Below are positions 7,516 to 14,943 of a DNA stretch of 42,414 bases, one piece after another (position 1 is the stretch's first letter; each line of letters opens with the position of its first letter). The DNA comes from Myxococcales bacterium (GTDB lineage Bacteria > Myxococcota_A > Polyangia > GCA-2747355), in assembly GCA_020431405.1 (NCBI GenBank), contig JAGQIK010000013.1, positions 1 to 42,414 on the forward strand, given 5' to 3'. The position numbers and the translations under genes are program-made. The notes under the pieces are model-generated. The model had not been told where the DNA came from. It did no database searches and was given only the letters and a program-made list of their open reading frames with translations.

Positions 7516-10500
7516 ATGTCTGACGCGGATAGACGCTTTCACGAGCAGTGGCTCGGCATGGTGCAGCCCGACGGCCTCGTCGTCAGCGTGCCCGTGCTCG
7601 TCGACGCCGACATCATCAACCGCGCGCGCGGCAAGGAGCTTCACGCAGCGCTGCTCGAGCTGTGCCCGGTGGTCGACGAGGACAGCGGCGCACGCGCTAT
7701 CGCCGACGACGCGGCGTTCTTCTCCGAGCTGCTCGAGTATCGCGCCGACGACTTCGACGGCGCCGAAGACCCCTCGCGGGGCGACGGGCTGCCCGAGGAC
7801 CTGCGCCTCTACGTGCCCGAAGGCCGGCAAGACCTGCGGCCGACGCGCGCGCTGCGTAAGCAGCAGGCGCCCGAAGCCACAGGCGAGCCGAGCGGCGACA
7901 GCACGCCGGCCTCGCGCGCCGGCGCCAGCTACGAGATGCTGCTGTGGCGCGTGCCCGACGCGGTCGACGACTTCGACAAGCCCGAGACCGTCACCGGCCC
8001 GTGGGACTATCCCGCTGCCGCCAAGCTCGACCGCCTGCTGCGCCACTGCCGCGTGCCGATCGGGCTGCTCTACAACTCGCGCGCGCTGCGGCTGATCTAC
8101 GCGCCGCACGGCGAGTCGTCGGGCAGCATCACCTTCAACGTCGACGACATGGCGACGGTGGGTGGCCGGCCGATCTTCGACGCGCTGCTGATGCTGCTCT
8201 CGGCCGATCGCTTCTTCGGCTACGAGCCCGAGCGCTGCCTGCCGGGCCTTCTCGCCGCCTCGCGCGCGCGCCAGGCCGACGTCACCGAGGCGCTGGCCAG
8301 GCAGGTCTTCGACGCGCTGCAGATTCTGCTCGGCGGCTTCGAGGCCGCCGCCGAGCGCGACGGCTGGGACCTGCTCGACGACGCGCTGGCGCGCTCGCGC
8401 GAAAACCCCAACGACGAGCATCTCTACGCCGGCCTGCTCACCGTGCTGCTGCGCCTGGTCTTCGTGCTCTACGCCGAAGACCGCGGCCTGCTGCCCGTCG
8501 ACCACGACTTCTACGCCGAGCACCTCTCGCTCTTGCAGCTCTACGAGCAGCTCGCCGACGACGCGGCGGCCTACCCCGACGCCATGGGCCAGCGCTTCGG
8601 CGCCTGGGGCCGGCTGGTGGCGCTCTTTCGCGCCGTCTTCGAGGGCGTGGCTCACGGCGCGCTCTATATGCCGGCGCGTCGCGGCGAGCTGTTCTCGCCG
8701 CACGCGTTCGCGTTCCTCGAGGGCTGGGGTCCAGCGGGCACGGCGCCGATCAAGCCGCTCGAGGCGCGCGTCGAGGTCGACGTGCCGAGCGTCTCAGACG
8801 AAACCGTCTACCGCGTGCTCGAAAAGCTGCTCGTGCTCGAAGGCCAGCGGCTGTCCTACCGCGCCCTCGACGTCGAGCAGATCGGCAGCGTCTACGAAGC
8901 GCTGATGGGCTATCACGTGCTGCGCGCCGCCGAGCCGATGGTGTGTCTGCGCGGCGACAAGCGCCAGCGCGTGTGGCTCGGCGCGCGCGAGCTTCTCGAC
9001 GTCCCCAAGTCGCAGCGCGCCAAGTGGCTCAAGGAGACGCTCGGCCTCTCCAAGAGCCACGCCGACAAGATCGCCAACGCGACGAGCACGGCCAAGGAAA
9101 ACAAGGCCGCGCTGGCCGAGCTCGAGCAACACCGCCTCAAGGGCACGGAGACCGCCAGCGCCGGGCGCCTGATCTTGCAGCCGGGCGAAGAGCGGCGCCG
9201 CACCAGCTCGCACTACACGCCCCGCTCGCTGAGCGCGCCGATCGTGCAAAGAACGCTCGAACCGCTGATCGCCGCCATGGGCGACGAGCCGTCATCGGAT
9301 GCATTGCTCGACCTCAAGGTCTGCGACCCCGCGATGGGCTCGGGCGCGTTCTTGGTCGAGGCCTGCCGCTTTCTCGCCGACCAGGTCATCGCCGCCTGGA
9401 CGCGCGAGGGCAAGACCGAGCTGGTCGCCAGCGCCCACGAAGACGTGACGACCCACGCGCGACGGCTAGTGGCGCAGCGCTGTCTGTACGGGGTCGACAA
9501 GAATCCCTTCGCGGTCAACTTGGCGAAGCTCTCGCTGTGGCTGGTCACGCTGGCCAAAGGGGAGCCGTTCACCTTCGTCGACCATTGTCTGCGCTGCGGC
9601 GACTCGCTGGTGGGTTTGGACCTCGAGCAGATCAAGTCCTTTCACTGGGACGTCTCGGCGGGCACGCAGGTCGAGCTCTGTCGCGAGGAGCTCGAGGGCG
9701 CGCTCGAAGAAGCGTTAGGCGCGCGGCAGGGGATCTTGGATCTGGCCGGCGACGGCTCGGCGCTGGCGCAGCGCGAGAAGGAGCGCCTGCTGCTCGACTT
9801 CGAGGACGCCATCGACCGCGTGCGGCTGATCGGCGATCTGGTGGTCGGCGCGTTCTTCGCCGAGGGGAAGGGGAAAGCGCGCGAGCAGGAGCGCGTGCGG
9901 CGGCTGGATCTGGTGCTCGAGTGGTTGAGGAGTGGCGGCGTGGCGCCGGAGGAGCTGCGGGCGATGCAGCGGGAGCTGCGGGACGAGGCGGGGGTGCTGG
10001 CGTTTCACTGGATGGCCGAGTTTCCGGAGGTGTTCTGGGAGGGGCGGGTCGACCCGTTGAGCGAGGAGCAGGGGGAGGCGGCGTATCTGGATGCGTTCGT
10101 GGGGAACCCGCCGTTTGGCGGCAAGAACGCGATAGCTGCGATAAGTGCGCCGGCGCTCGGCGACTGGCTCAAGCAGATACACGAGGGGGCCCACGGCAAC
10201 GCCGACTATTCGGCGCATTTCTTTCGTCGGGCCGATGTGCTGCTCGGTCCTCACGGCACTATCGGCTTGATCGCGACAAACACGATCGCACAGGGCGATA
10301 CGCGAGCCACTGCACTGCAGTGGTTGCTTGGCAACAATCACGCAATCTACGAGGCAAGCGAAAGCATGCCGTGGCCAGGCGAAGCTGCCGTATCAGTGTC
10401 GGTTGTGCATCTTGCCAAGGGCACTCCCAAAGGGTCACTCGACAGACGCTTGAGTGGCAGACGAGTCGACGCGATCAACTCGCGTCTGAGGCCCAAGCCC

Positions 10501-11577
10501 GAACGCCCCAATCCGATGTCGCTTGCCGCGAACGGGGGAAAGAGCTTTGTTGGGAGCTATGTCCTCGGTCTGGGTTTCACGCTTACACGTGAAGAACGCG
10601 ACGAACTGGTTGGCCGCGATGCAAGGAATGCGAAGCGAATCCTACCGTATATCGGTGGGGCCAGCGTGAATCGAAGTCCGACTCAGGACTTCGATCGCTA
10701 CGTGATCACCTTTGACCAACTGTTGCTCGAAGAGGCCGAGCGGTGGCCCGACCTAGTCGCCATTGTGCGAGAGAAGGTCAAGCCCGAGCGTGACAAGCTC
10801 AAGAACAACGCGGATGGCAGGCGACGCAAGCAATATTGGTGGCAGTGGGGACGCTACACACCGGCGCTCTACGATTCGGTTCGCAAGCTCCAACGCTGCC
10901 TCGTCGCTGCGCAGGTGACAAAACACCTATGCTTCTCGTTTCAACGTACCGACCGCATCTTCGACCAGAAGCTCATCGTGTTCCCCTTTGAGATCTATGG
11001 AACCTTCGGTCTGCTGCAGTCGCGTGTTCACGAGCTTTGGGCTCGACTCCTCTCCTCGTCGCTTGAAGATAGGCTTTCGTACACGCCCTCCGACTGCTTC
11101 GAGACCTTCCCCTTCCCTCCCGACCAAACCCTCGCCGCCAACTCCCCCCTCGACGTCGCCGGCCGCACCTTCTACGAAGCCCGCGCCGCCTACATGATCG
11201 CCACCCAGCAGGGCCTGACGCAGACCTACAACAAGCTCAAAGACCCCGACTGCCACGACGACGACATCGCCACCCTGCGCGCCCTCTCCATCGCCATGGA
11301 CCGCGCGGTGCTCGCCGCCTACGGCTGGGACGACCTCGAGCCGCCGCCTTTCGCCGACCCGGTCAGCGAGGACGAAAAGAAAGCGCGCCAGGCCTTCGAG
11401 GACGAGGTCATCGACCGGCTCTTCGTGCTCAACGCCGAGCGCGCCGAACAAGAGCGCGCCCTCGGCATCGCGCCCGGCCAGAAGAAGAAGGCCAAGGGCA
11501 AGAAGACGAGCAGCAAGAAGAAGAAGGCGTCCGGCAAGAAGGCCAAAGACGACGACGACCAGCTCGACCTGGTCTGA
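7516..11577 (+). CDS. drmMI: DISARM N6-adenine DNA methyltransferase DrmMI (large, class 1)
   Basis: This 1353-residue enzyme resembles type IIG/PglX-type methylases. A long N-terminal region (1 to about 560) precedes a SAM-binding motif I DPAMGSG (604-610). The catalytic motif IV NPPF is at 864-867. A putative target-recognition region follows (about 870-1190), then a helical segment and a Lys-rich tail (about 1325-1348) ending in DDDDQLDLV. NPPF specifies N6-adenine methylation, which in DISARM marks host DNA as self. No PD-(D/E)xK motif was recognised, as expected for a methylase-only subunit. The start two bases after the drmD stop argues for co-transcription. By eye, base composition and codon use between about 10,120 and 11,090 are less GC-extreme than on either side, which may reflect recombination of the specificity region. 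Confidence 0.93.
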   Translation: MSDADRRFHEQWLGMVQPDGLVVSVPVLVDADIINRARGKELHAALLELCPVVDEDSGARAIADDAAFFSELLEYRADDFDGAEDPSRGDGLPEDLRLYVPEGRQDLRPTRALRKQQAPEATGEPSGDSTPASRAGASYEMLLWRVPDAVDDFDKPETVTGPWDYPAAAKLDRLLRHCRVPIGLLYNSRALRLIYAPHGESSGSITFNVDDMATVGGRPIFDALLMLLSADRFFGYEPERCLPGLLAASRARQADVTEALARQVFDALQILLGGFEAAAERDGWDLLDDALARSRENPNDEHLYAGLLTVLLRLVFVLYAEDRGLLPVDHDFYAEHLSLLQLYEQLADDAAAYPDAMGQRFGAWGRLVALFRAVFEGVAHGALYMPARRGELFSPHAFAFLEGWGPAGTAPIKPLEARVEVDVPSVSDETVYRVLEKLLVLEGQRLSYRALDVEQIGSVYEALMGYHVLRAAEPMVCLRGDKRQRVWLGARELLDVPKSQRAKWLKETLGLSKSHADKIANATSTAKENKAALAELEQHRLKGTETASAGRLILQPGEERRRTSSHYTPRSLSAPIVQRTLEPLIAAMGDEPSSDALLDLKVCDPAMGSGAFLVEACRFLADQVIAAWTREGKTELVASAHEDVTTHARRLVAQRCLYGVDKNPFAVNLAKLSLWLVTLAKGEPFTFVDHCLRCGDSLVGLDLEQIKSFHWDVSAGTQVELCREELEGALEEALGARQGILDLAGDGSALAQREKERLLLDFEDAIDRVRLIGDLVVGAFFAEGKGKAREQERVRRLDLVLEWLRSGGVAPEELRAMQRELRDEAGVLAFHWMAEFPEVFWEGRVDPLSEEQGEAAYLDAFVGNPPFGGKNAIAAISAPALGDWLKQIHEGAHGNADYSAHFFRRADVLLGPHGTIGLIATNTIAQGDTRATALQWLLGNNHAIYEASESMPWPGEAAVSVSVVHLAKGTPKGSLDRRLSGRRVDAINSRLRPKPERPNPMSLAANGGKSFVGSYVLGLGFTLTREERDELVGRDARNAKRILPYIGGASVNRSPTQDFDRYVITFDQLLLEEAERWPDLVAIVREKVKPERDKLKNNADGRRRKQYWWQWGRYTPALYDSVRKLQRCLVAAQVTKHLCFSFQRTDRIFDQKLIVFPFEIYGTFGLLQSRVHELWARLLSSSLEDRLSYTPSDCFETFPFPPDQTLAANSPLDVAGRTFYEARAAYMIATQQGLTQTYNKLKDPDCHDDDIATLRALSIAMDRAVLAAYGWDDLEPPPFADPVSEDEKKARQAFEDEVIDRLFVLNAERAEQERALGIAPGQKKKAKGKKTSSKKKKASGKKAKDDDDQLDLV

Positions 11578-11585
11578 TCGCTGCG

Positions 11586-12326
11586 CTACGTCGGGGCTTG
11601 CATCGGCTCGAATGCGGCGACGACGTTCGCCTCGCGGTCGAGGGGCAACGCGCTGCGCGCGCGCCCGATCTCCTCACCGATCTCACTCTCGTCCACGGGG
11701 CTCTCGAGGATCACGGGTACGGCCTCGGGGATGTCGTTGGCCAGCGTTCGGAACGCCTCGATGCTCAGCCACGAGAGCCGTTGGTGCTTGCTCGAGCTGG
11801 CGACCTCGCTGACGTGAAGCTGCAGCAGTCGATCAGCGAAGCGCTCCAACAGCAGCCGCGCCTCGATCATCGTCGGGTCGACCTGGCGCGCGTGACCGAG
11901 GTCGAAGCAGAAGCCCGCCTCGGGAAACGTCTCGAACCAGCACGCGAGCTCGTCGGCGGTGCGGCCGGTGGGCTTGCGCCGGTCCATGTTCTCCAGACAC
12001 AGCAGCGGTCCGAAGCGTCGCCATAGCGTTACGTCGTGAATGGCGTCAGGGTGCACGACGAGCGGCCAACGCCGCTCCGCGACCGCGGCTAGCAGCTCGA
12101 CGACCGAGCGCTCCTGTTCGGGCGCGACGCGGCTGGGAACATGCACGGACACGTAGTCGATGCCGGTGAGGTCGAGCTCGGCCAGAGCGTCAACCAACAC
12201 GGGAAGCTCCGCCTCGCGCAGCGCCGAAAGCTCGACGGCTCTCATCTCGTGCGAACGAACGAACTGCAGACCGCGTCGGAAATCCGCGTAGGCCAAAGCG
12301 CCCGTGGAGTAGCCGATGGGTCTCAC
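11586..12326 (-). CDS. Xylose-isomerase-like TIM-barrel protein (sugar phosphate isomerase/AP endonuclease IV superfamily)
   Basis: The 246-residue protein starts at GTG 12326 with GGAG seven bases upstream. Hydrophobic strands alternating with helices carry a metal-binding residue set typical of this superfamily: VSVHVP, VVHPDAIHD, CLENMD, FCFDLGHA, LQLHVSE and VILESPV. The retained His, Glu and Asp residues suggest an active two- or three-metal barrel. Members either isomerise sugars or cleave DNA at abasic sites; this short form cannot be assigned to either from sequence alone. It is the last gene of an antisense operon of four, 48 bp after the retropepsin gene. Its stop lies eight bases from the drmMI stop, tail to tail. 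Confidence 0.7.
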   Translation of the reverse strand: MRPIGYSTGALAYADFRRGLQFVRSHEMRAVELSALREAELPVLVDALAELDLTGIDYVSVHVPSRVAPEQERSVVELLAAVAERRWPLVVHPDAIHDVTLWRRFGPLLCLENMDRRKPTGRTADELACWFETFPEAGFCFDLGHARQVDPTMIEARLLLERFADRLLQLHVSEVASSSKHQRLSWLSIEAFRTLANDIPEAVPVILESPVDESEIGEEIGRARSALPLDREANVVAAFEPMQAPT

Positions 12327-12374
12327 TAGAACACTCCGTAGATACGAGTCAGCTCAGATGGTCTCGACCGAACG

Positions 12375-12857
12375 CTAGTCCTTGCCGAAATATACCCATG
12401 TCGTCTCAGCAACCCCGTGAGCCGGCTCGACCCCGAGCCGCACGAGCTCGAGCAAGCCGCGATAGCCGAGAACCGTTGGTCCCCACCAGTCATCGCTGAT
12501 GACGACCTTGGCTGCGACCTCGATGTCGGCGCCTTCTTCGGCGAGCAGCGTGACATCCAGCTCGTAGAGGTCGCCGGCAAAGGAGCCTAGCCTCGAGGCG
12601 ATCTCGACGGTCCCGATGGGGTCACCGAGGCACCCCTCGGCGCGCAGGACCTCGCCCATCTCGCGGTTGAGGACCGTCCACTCGGCGCCTGTATCCAACA
12701 GACCGTCGTCCGACTGTCCGGCGAAAAGGCAGCGAAGCGCGAGCGTGGCTCGGTGGGAGAGCTGGCGGCCGTCCTCTGCTGGGACCGCTATTTCGGTGTG
12801 CACGCGAGCAGGCGCACGATGCTGAGCCCAGATGGCTCCGCCTTCGCGAAACAGCAC
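12375..12857 (-). CDS. Retropepsin-like aspartic protease domain protein
   Basis: This 160-residue soluble protein has the signature LLDTGAEWTVL near residues 53-63, the DTG catalytic loop of the retropepsin fold. Beta strands follow, with a PTVLGYRGLL flap/Psi-loop-like segment near 126-135 that replaces the usual LLG.DFL, and an aromatic end VYFGKD. A single DTG means it would act as a homodimer if active. It has no signal peptide or membrane anchor, unlike the lipoprotein protease at 38457-39416. The GTG start at 12857 lies four bases after the stop of the DUF5678-like gene, so translation is probably coupled. Cleavage targets are unknown. Confidence 0.7.
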   Translation of the reverse strand: MLFREGGAIWAQHRAPARVHTEIAVPAEDGRQLSHRATLALRCLFAGQSDDGLLDTGAEWTVLNREMGEVLRAEGCLGDPIGTVEIASRLGSFAGDLYELDVTLLAEEGADIEVAAKVVISDDWWGPTVLGYRGLLELVRLGVEPAHGVAETTWVYFGKD

Positions 12858-12861
12858 GCGG

Positions 12862-13260
12862 CTACCAGATCTTCACGAAGTGCAGCTCGCGGTCGAGAGT
12901 CCCCGCGGTCTTGAGGCGCTCGTGCAGCACGATGCGACGCTCGTCCGAGTCGACCAACGTCCCACGACGCAACGCCACCCATCGGCCGCGATAGCTAGCC
13001 TGGTTTTCGCGCAGCCAGCGGTGATTCTCGAGCGTTCCGCGACCGCCGGCTGTCGACAGCACGCGTACGCGTTCGCGCGTGAGCCGCGGACGCGCTGGGC
13101 GTTTGACGTCGAGTCTGGTCGTCGAGGATGGACCGGTGGGGTCGTCCACTTCGATCATGCGACCAAACGTGTAGGGAGAAGCGGGCTCCGCGGAAGCCGT
13201 CATTGTGCCGGCTTGGGCGGCCGCCAAGAGCGCGTATTCGGTGCTGTTCTTGTCGCTCAT
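12862..13260 (-). CDS. DUF5678-like small protein
   Basis: The 132-residue product starts at ATG 13260, which overlaps the stop of the TIGR04255-like gene as ATGA and has GGAGGAAG just upstream. A longer open frame to 13350 lies inside the upstream gene and is rejected. The N-terminal half is polar and probably disordered, with many Arg and Pro. The C-terminal part resembles DUF5678: WLRENQASYRGRWVALRRG, then LVDSDE, LHERLKTAG and LHFVKIW. That small domain is recurrently found in prokaryotic accessory genes, often beside retropepsin-like proteins, as here. Its function is not known; a regulatory or substrate role for the adjacent protease is conceivable. Confidence 0.6.
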   Translation of the reverse strand: MSDKNSTEYALLAAAQAGTMTASAEPASPYTFGRMIEVDDPTGPSSTTRLDVKRPARPRLTRERVRVLSTAGGRGTLENHRWLRENQASYRGRWVALRRGTLVDSDERRIVLHERLKTAGTLDRELHFVKIW

Positions 13261-14039
13261 GTCTTCCTCCCGAACTGCTCGCGCTGCACGTCTTCGGTGA
13301 TCAGATCCGTGAAGCCGCGCACGATGGCGCATCGGCCCTCGTACAACCACTGTTCTAGCGGCAGCTCACCAAGCTGACCAGCGGCGACCAGCTCGCACAG
13401 CAGTACGCCGTCCTGGCTGCGCCGATTGCGACCGTGCTTGATGGCGATGCGCAAGGTGCCCGAAGCCTCGGCCAGCGGAAACTCAGCAGTCCATTGTACC
13501 GAATTGGGCGCCGGCAGGTAGCGGTTGCTCTCGCGTCGCCAGGCGAGATCAGCAAACACCTCGCCGATCTCATCAAGGCGGTGCCAGCCAGCACCCTCGG
13601 GGATGTGATTGACGTAGCTGACCTCGGCGTGGGTGATGGCGAGCTCGCCCTCGCCGACGTCCGAGCAGAAGGATCGCCACAGCTCGAGGTTGCGCGAGAA
13701 CTCGGCATAGATCGCTTCAAAATGCGGGTACTCGTCTTCGTCACGGGTCAGGCGCCAGTTCTGTAGGAAGCGATCGTCTTGCAGCTGAACGACCCAGGCG
13801 TCGTCGTCGGAGACGAAGTGCGTCCGCGGAAGGGGAGACCACCTCACGCCCGCTTCGCCGCGAGGCGGCAAGCGCGGCACGTCCGCCGTCGTCACATAGC
13901 GGGTGTCGAGCAGTTGCCAGAACTTGCCGACGTGAGCGCTGCGCAACCACGTCATCGGCTCGAACTGCACGCCGACCACGACCTCGATGACTGGAGGGTA
14001 CTGATAGTCGGGCAAGTCGCTCGGACGCGGCTTCATCAT
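13257..14039 (-). CDS. TIGR04255-family-like protein, first gene of the antisense operon
   Basis: The 260-residue protein opens with the family's typical N-terminus: YPPVIEVVVGVQFEPM at about residues 14-29, followed by a tryptophan-rich helical part. Further recognisable segments are VVQLQDDRFLQNWRL near 83-97, the AEVSYVNHIP strand near 138-147 and a C-terminal ITEDVQREQFG. TIGR04255 members are uncharacterised and occur sporadically in accessory regions; no enzymatic motif is visible. Tandem ATG codons at 14039 and 14036 are possible starts. The stop overlaps the next start by four bases, so this gene leads a coupled operon (13257 to 11586) running against DISARM. Confidence 0.75.
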   Translation of the reverse strand: MMKPRPSDLPDYQYPPVIEVVVGVQFEPMTWLRSAHVGKFWQLLDTRYVTTADVPRLPPRGEAGVRWSPLPRTHFVSDDDAWVVQLQDDRFLQNWRLTRDEDEYPHFEAIYAEFSRNLELWRSFCSDVGEGELAITHAEVSYVNHIPEGAGWHRLDEIGEVFADLAWRRESNRYLPAPNSVQWTAEFPLAEASGTLRIAIKHGRNRRSQDGVLLCELVAAGQLGELPLEQWLYEGRCAIVRGFTDLITEDVQREQFGRKT

Positions 14040-14079
14040 GCACGAGGATACGCCCGGTGCGGATCGATGTCATGAATCG

Positions 14080-14164
14080 ACCGCAGAGAACACAGAGGCC
14101 GCGGAAAGAGGATGATGAGCAGCCATCGATGCGCGATCCTCCGCACCCTCTGCGCTCTCCGCGG
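14080..14164. repeat. Imperfect inverted repeat with CCGCAGAGAACACAGAGG / CCTCTGCGCTCTCCGCGG arms
   Basis: The left arm (14080-14111) reads ACCGCAGAGAACACAGAGG then CCGCGGAAAGAGG. The right arm (14138-14164) contains CCTCCGCACCCTCTGCGCTC and CTCCGCGGT, which is largely its reverse complement. About 27 bases separate the arms. The purine-rich 'CGCAGAG' wording matches a dispersed intergenic repeat I have seen in many unrelated bacterial genomes, so this is probably a non-coding repeat that can form a cruciform or hairpin. It sits between two minus-strand genes and could end the transcript of the upstream gene. Confidence 0.55.
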
Positions 14165-14222
14165 TGAATTCCGACAGGGCCCGAACAGCGAGACCTCTAC
14201 CAAGTCGTCCTGCGGCGCTACG

Positions 14223-14768
14223 CTATCGAGCGGTGCCGTTACTGAAGCGCGCCATCAACTGATCGGCGTGCCGCTCGGCGCTCGCACGCTCGACGCTGGT
14301 GAGGCTCGGCATCCGACGAAACCGAAGGATCGACTGGCGGCTGCGGGTGCCCGCTGGCGAGTCGGCGAAGCCGATGTACCAGTAGAACTCGGCACCCTCT
14401 CGAACGAGAGAGCGATCGGCGAGAGAGATTTCATCGAGGGGAAACTCGCCCTCTTCGGTCTCACCGCTTGTCAGTTCGCGCCATCGCGCCCAGAAGCTGT
14501 CGTCGAGGACTTCGACGACTACTCCGCGAAACTCACCCAGCAGCACGAAACGCCCGAGATCGGGTGGTACCTTCAGAGGCACCTCGGGCACGACGGGCAT
14601 TTGCTCGATCACGTCGGACGAGATGGCACCGCTGCCGAGGCTTGTCGTGACCTCGTCGCTGCATGCCGTGGACCATTTAGCCGCGCGACGCATCGCAGGC
14701 GTAATGTTGCGCTTGATGCTCAGCGTTGCATCATCGTTGGGCTCAGCGAGAGCAGTGGTCTCGGACAT
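14223..14768 (-). CDS. Conserved-looking hypothetical protein, soluble
   Basis: From ATG 14768 the product has 181 residues. GAGG lies only two bases before this ATG, so the start is uncertain; an ATG at 14780 is an alternative. The N-terminal third is low in recognisable features. The core (about 88-165) is a beta-rich domain: GVVVEVLDDSFWARWRELTS, FPLDEISLADRSLV, then GAEFYWYIGFAD and ILRFRRMPSLT. I recall this pattern from widespread uncharacterised bacterial proteins found in accessory loci. No catalytic motif is seen. It is transcribed away from drmA, sharing the 175-bp gap that holds the drmA promoter. Confidence 0.6.
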   Translation of the reverse strand: MSETTALAEPNDDATLSIKRNITPAMRRAAKWSTACSDEVTTSLGSGAISSDVIEQMPVVPEVPLKVPPDLGRFVLLGEFRGVVVEVLDDSFWARWRELTSGETEEGEFPLDEISLADRSLVREGAEFYWYIGFADSPAGTRSRQSILRFRRMPSLTSVERASAERHADQLMARFSNGTAR

Positions 14769-14881
14769 GGCCTCGTGCATTGTCACGATACGATCAACTT
14801 GCTCGCGATGTCGGCAGCACGGCGCTTGGATTCGTCCCATCAACTGCCAGGTTGCATCGGACGATACGTTGTTTGCTCGTT

Positions 14882-14919
14882 TTGTCCAATTGTCCAAGGG
14901 CCGAAGGACGCAGTATTCT
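14882..14919 (+). promoter_or_regulatory. drmA promoter-like sequence overlapping a tandem TTGTCCAA repeat
   Basis: TTGTCCAA occurs twice back to back at 14882-14889 and 14890-14897. The second copy supplies a -35-like TTGTCC (14890-14895), followed after 18 bases by TATTCT (14914-14919). drmA starts 24 bases later, with AGGGAG seven bases before its ATG. This would give drmA/B/C a transcript independent of drmD/drmMI. The exact tandem repeat over the -35 suggests an operator, but no regulator is encoded nearby. Confidence 0.5.
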
Positions 14920-14943
14920 CGCGCTCTGGCGTAGGGAGCAGCG

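Noticed and set aside
12862-13350. Longer start (13350) for the DUF5678-like gene
   Set aside because: The extra 30 codons lie inside the TIGR04255-like gene and are Arg-rich; ATG 13260 has a strong GGAGG site and an ATGA coupling.
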